Shown piece after piece: positions 59,157 to 64,000 of a DNA stretch of 64,000 nt. Position 1 is the stretch's first letter; every line of letters starts with the position of its first letter. A program made the translations under genes and the position numbers. Below the pieces are notes generated by a model that saw only the letters and a list, made by a program, of their open reading frames with translations, was not told where the DNA came from and did not search any database. The stretch spans positions 186,001 to 250,000 of the forward strand of contig RMBW01000029.1 in the NCBI GenBank assembly GCA_004009845.1, read 5' to 3'. Origin of the DNA: Davidsoniella eucalypti. Its lineage: Eukaryota; Ascomycota; Sordariomycetes; Microascales; Ceratocystidaceae.

Positions 59157-62100
59157 ATGGCTTGGGATGTGAGGCCAGACGATAACTTTAGCATTCTGGG
59201 CACACGTCGGCGTTTTGCTCTGGTGCCCCGAAAGTCCAACAATTCCCAGGCCGGCTCACTAGCCGTCAAGGTCGTTATCCAGTTCTACAGTCCTACGCAG
59301 ATGGACTACTCGCGCACCTACACTACCTCCCCAACATTCATTTCTACGAACAACGACATCCTTTCCGCCCTTATCCGCCGTTTAGACCATTGCTCCAATG
59401 AGCTCATCACCCGCAAAGACTCTCGTGCCCTAGACGGCCGGAGGGGTCACAGCAACGAGAAGCTCTTGCGGTACGAGATCAAGTTCACTATCAGTAGGCC
59501 CTGCGATGGCCCTACCGAACGCATATTCCGCTCTTACCAGACCCATGCCCTCACTATGGAGGACACCCGGGACGTCATCTTGGCCACTGATCGTACTGTC
59601 GCCCTCTTCCTCCGTCGCCATGACCCTGGATTTCGCTGGGTTGAAGGACCGGTCCGCGAAGACTTCTCTCCGAATCCGAAGGTTTCCAAACACCGCAAAG
59701 CCGGCCCGGAGTCGCTGTGCTGCATTCCTCGTTCAAGGTTCATTGAGGAAACACAATCGTTCGAAAACATTCCCGGCTATAGCATTGATATCGCATTTGC
59801 ATTTCAGTCTCCTACCCACAGATCAAGCCCATGGCACAAAACACTCCGTATCCAGAGCCACCAACAAACGCCATTGACATCACAGCTGGCCGATCATCTT
59901 CTATCATCAGTAGATAGAGAGGTCAATGTTGCTATTGAGTATCAAAAGCACATGGTCGACAAATCTCACAGTTCACGATATATGGATGAAGCTCTTCGTG
60001 TAGAGTTCCGGATCCACAACAATCTCGGACCTCAGTTTTCTCATCTAAGTCGAACAATACTTAGTAACAACATCCTATTTAGTCAGGTTGATGGAAAGGA
60101 CTGTGCTCATTTCGTGTCTGAGATTGAGACCAATCTTTGCCAGTTCCGTGACTCTACAGACTCTACTCTGGCGTCTCTCAATGACCTTGAAATCAACATC
60201 CTTGACATAACGGGTCCCAGCTGGAGTATTGATACTCCGTTTAGTTTCTTTCTGGACTCGACCATTGTCAATCACAGGCGCACCATTGAAGCAGTACTTG
60301 ACCGTGTCCAGACAGGTGTATCTGATGTCATTCGTGCCTCAAGGGCTTCTGTTAGCCTCAGTGTCTATAAACGGGGACATCTGATTCTCGATAAGATGAT
60401 AATCGCATCTGGAGAATATGGCCATCAGTCTGTGAAGTCGGAGTTACAAGAGAAGAACCGAATCACATCGAACCTCAAAACTCAAATCAAAGCCGATCTC
60501 AATATGATATTGACTGATACTTGTGAGATAACAACCGAGGCTACATCTATTCCAAGCATTCATGTCACCACAACTCCCCCAAAACTCAACAGGAAATCTT
60601 CCTTTGTTTCACGAAACTCCAGCTCGGCATCTATTTGTACCCTTTCACCAGAAACTTCCTATAGCCCTTTTGCCAAAGCTTCTATTCTCAAAAATCATCG
60701 CCGTTCTTATTCGTTCGGCACTCTTTCCAGCTTTGATGATCTAGACGATACAGCATCGCTAGCAACACCGAGTCTATGCCATGATGTTGCTACGCCTGAT
60801 AGCATCCTATCTACACCCCAAGGCCACTACGCATCGACCAATCCTCACATCCATGATTCTGGATATGCAGAGTTTCTTTCGACTCCTATCCGTTGCCAAA
60901 ACTCTAACAGAACACCGTCACCTAGACGTAGTGTTCGATTTGAGCTCATCCAGTCAGAATCTTTCAACATATTCGATATTACGCACCCACCGGAAGTACT
61001 CTTGCCGTCTTTTGATCCGACCATTCCAACACCTGAACCTGAAAAGAAGACATCTACTCCTTTCCAGTCACATTCTCTCAACCGTAGTGTATCAAGGCTT
61101 CTCTTCGACAGACCAACTATCTCAAGATCCGTTACATCAGAGACAAACGATTCGAAATGTGACATATTTGCACCCGAGTCACGCCATCCCAGCCTTTACC
61201 GGACTCGTTCAATTTCCGAGCTTCTACCCCCAATCGAAATACATGAAAAGGTCCCCAAAACCACCGACACAACACCGGATTCTTTGACACACGAACATCC
61301 TTCTATCGCCCCAGAAATCTCAATTGATCCTGAAGACTTCCATGGTAGTGATATATCCTCTAACGTTTCTGATCATGACCAAGGAGGCACAGACCTGAGT
61401 GAAGTTCTCGAGCCATTCGATGCTGAAGATAAGTTTCTATTCACGGAAGAGCCGACATCTTCTCATATTCAGCCAGAATCTGAGCTTGAGGATTATGAAA
61501 ACTTGTCTACAGAAGTTCATGTTAGGGGGCTCTCAGATTCGGACACTGCCTCGGTCTCAGAAGTAGAGTTTGCGGTTGATTCGCCTGAAAACAACGATGT
61601 TGATCATACCACCGAGCACCCTAAAGTCAGTGATGAAGAGCGGAGTCCTGATGACGCCGAAATTGATTCCAGCCTACATTTTGCTCGCCACCTGCCAGAA
61701 CCAGAGTTCGGTCCTCGATTTGATATCCATTCAACCGGCCTTGCGACTGTGCCAGAAGAATCCGAGACAGAAGATGAAGATGAAGAAGAGGATGCTGGAG
61801 TGCCTATCTCTCCCATCGACAGCCCCGATCAATCTGAGCCGCTTGGGGTAGATTTATCCCCTGGAATCGCTACACATGAGTCTTGTGAGTCCCAACTCAA
61901 TGTAATGCCTAGCGATGAGGATAGTTTGCCGAATGCTCGCCAGTCGCTTGAAACCGCCCACCATGCGAATGATGAAACTACTCCAGAAGTCGTTGAAGAG
62001 ATAGCTTTAGCTCCTGCTACCCCGTCTGTCTACTCGGAAGAAGCTCATTCCGATGATTCTATCTCTGACGATGAAATCCCCGTATTCAATGATCTGGTGA

Positions 62101-64000
62101 TCACCCCCTGTCCTGAATTTGGGTTGTTTGGCGCCAAGGATACAGATGATCTAGAACTCACTGTTGCCAAGTTCATTGCACAAGAAAAGATCAAAAATTC
62201 GCAAGGTTCTCAGGATAACGCTACGTGCAGCAATGATGCGTCGTCGACATCACACGGCCCCATTTATCTCAATCAGTCCTGGAAGTTTGTGGAGGATTCA
62301 ACACTCGATGCTGCGTTGCCTCAGTCTGGTGTTGTTAGTGACGCTGATGATGTATCCCTCGAGCCCGTAAGTGATACAGAAGACGAGGAAGATCAGACAG
62401 TCACTCAAGATAATGACCTCTCTACTATTGAACTTGGCCACCCCCATGGTGAAGGCGTGCCTCTGCTAGGCGCGAAACTTCAGATTCCAGACACTGCCAA
62501 GGAGCAACAGGATCGAGAAAGCAAGATGCAACTGATCAAACTTGACCACATAGATCAGATTGACTTCCTACGCCAGAGTGCCCACGAAGCAGCCCCCGAG
62601 AGCATCCAATCTGCGGAAATCGAGCCTATGTCTGTAGTAGTTGGACCTACACCTCGTGTCAAAACTCTCCACGTTCTTGAGAATACCCTTTCTGCTCTCG
62701 AAAATGCTATCTTCGCGGCAGAAGACTTCCAATACTCCCCTTCCTTTTTCGTTCCCACCCGGACCTCAGAACTCTTCAATCACGAAATGTCGGCGGCTCC
62801 AGCTCCCACTTTGGCCAGCAAAGTATCAGACAAGTCCTTCAATGTTGTGCCACTGAAGGAGTTCCTGGACGAACACGCTGTTGCCGAAGATAAAGGTGCT
62901 TCAGACTGTGCCATCATGGACGACTCAGCTTCTGACGCTGGATCTGAAGCCTCTTCGACTGCTCTGATTTTGTTTCCAAGACAAACATTCTCTTTTTTTA
63001 ACTTTGAAGCAAAGCCTGGAGAGGGCCATGAAGAGGTCAATCAACAGGTGCAACAAGACGGACAAGACGAAGAAGACGAAGAAGACAAAGATACATCTTG
63101 TGCGCTAGTCCTTCACTCTGGATCTGTTTCGCCCGAACCACAGCAGCGTAGTGAGCTTGCTTTGCGACGCCAACAATCTTCACTTGCAATTGCCATCCAC
63201 GCTCATCTTGCCCCTCCTTCCTCTGTTCCAAGCAGACCTTCATCGCCTCTAGGTCTTCACAAACGGCAATTCTCGGTGTCAACGGCCGGAACTCTAGGAC
63301 TTCATAGTGAACATGCTAGTTTAGGTGCCAATCTCCGAAACATGTTTATGGGAAGCACATCGCCTATGCAACGCCGCTCCAGCTTACCATGGCACATTCC
63401 AAGCCGTGAATCATCGCCTATCCGCCCGGTATCGACATATGTACCTCGCCCTATAACACCGGCATTGCTTACGGACACCTCGCACGAAGAGAATTTGCGG
63501 GACTTGGAGCATAAACAACTCGAAGCGAAGAACAAGGAAGACTACGCCAAGCGTCTTGTTGTGCACCGTAATACTCTGCAGCCTGATAATCATATTATTG
63601 GCACTGTCAAGGATGGCTATGCGCCTGTTCAAGGTATGATTTTTATTGCTACTATTCAGATCTGCGATGTTGGATTCTTATGCCTTTTATTCATGTATAA
63701 TTCAATATTAACTTCTTTCTTTCTTTTTTCTAGCCCCCTCAAACGTGCTCGCTGTACAGAAAATCAGCCTCCATCCCAACTTCAGTTCACTTTCACCAGC
63801 GACATCGTCCACTCTCACAAATAATACCAGTCACAACCGCAACAGTAGTGACCCCCCGAGTGGCATATCTAGTCCTATCTCTATTTCAGGGGCCAGTCTA
63901 GGTCTAGGCTCCGGTCGTTTGCGCTCTCTCTCGGCTTCTCCAAACCCGAGCCCTCTAGGCTTTGGTGTATCCGCGGCCACACGCCCACATCTTTACTTCC
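59157..64000 (+). CDS. Long, mostly disordered protein of unknown function, 3'-truncated by window edge
   Basis: Exon 1 is 59157-63633 and exon 2 starts at 63734, still open at base 64000; the 100-nt intron is GTATGA...TTCTAG. At least 1,581 residues are visible. I do not recognise the family. Residues 1 to ~450 look folded: mixed hydrophobic and charged, starting MAWDVRPDDNFSILGTRRRFALVPRK, with few low-complexity runs. Residues ~480-1430 are Ser/Thr/Pro/Glu-rich, with many SP and TP sites and acidic clusters (TEDEDEEEDAG, DEEDEEDK), typical of a disordered phosphoprotein. Near 1465-1492 a short basic, helical stretch (EAKNKEDYAKRLVVHRN, then IIGTVKDGYAPVQ) precedes another Ser-rich tail. 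No signal peptide or membrane segment is seen. It has a long pyrimidine-rich leader. Confidence 0.85.

Overview
The window looks like nuclear DNA of a filamentous ascomycete (Pezizomycotina). The genes are split by short GT-AG introns (mostly 54-109 nt, several with CTAAC-type branch sites), the proteins are of fungal type (Zn2Cys6 regulator, ISP4-like OPT transporter, two-dehydrogenase FOX2, Ecm11 domain), and gene density is moderate with AT-rich intergenic DNA. I could not assign a class or genus. I see no virus, CRISPR array, rRNA gene, secondary-metabolite cluster or intact transposon.

Layout. Bases 1-5.3 kb hold the 3' part of MAD1 (+) facing an oligopeptide transporter (-). After a gene-poor 4.4 kb come FAU1 (+), the small spliceosomal gene SmE (-), which has three short exons, and the importin MTR10 (+). 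The long SmE-MTR10 gap contains a 684-bp foldback element. Next are a GNAT acetyltransferase (+), an Ecm11-domain protein (+) and a glycerate-kinase-like P-loop protein (-). A 2-kb divergent promoter then leads into FOX2 (+). A tRNA-Gly(GCC) with an intron (-) is followed by three minus-strand genes in a row: URA6 with a mitochondrial-type first exon, MCM4, and a nine-exon Zn2Cys6 factor. A 9-kb stretch without a convincing gene precedes the divergent pair CYP15 (-) and UTP18 (+). A second 8.7-kb gene-poor stretch leads to a very long, mostly disordered unknown protein (+) that runs off the right edge.

Most genes are unrelated housekeeping functions: checkpoint, replication licensing, pre-mRNA splicing, rRNA processing, nuclear import, folate, pyrimidine and fatty-acid metabolism. 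They do not form a pathway cluster. Regulatory hints fit the products. Four CCTCGG cores (the FarA/FarB fatty-acid-response type) lie between the kinase and FOX2, and the MCM4 and ECM11 upstream regions share the 9-mer AACGCGTCT, which contains the MluI cell-cycle box.

Exon joins were worked out by reading splice sites by eye. In every complete spliced gene the exon lengths add up to a whole number of codons and the joins restore family motifs. The least ordinary observations are a 6-nt microexon and a stop-free 63-nt intron in the Zn2Cys6 gene, the two potential forms of URA6, the foldback element, and the two large gene-poor regions with strong strand asymmetry. I found no clear evidence of a new biological system.
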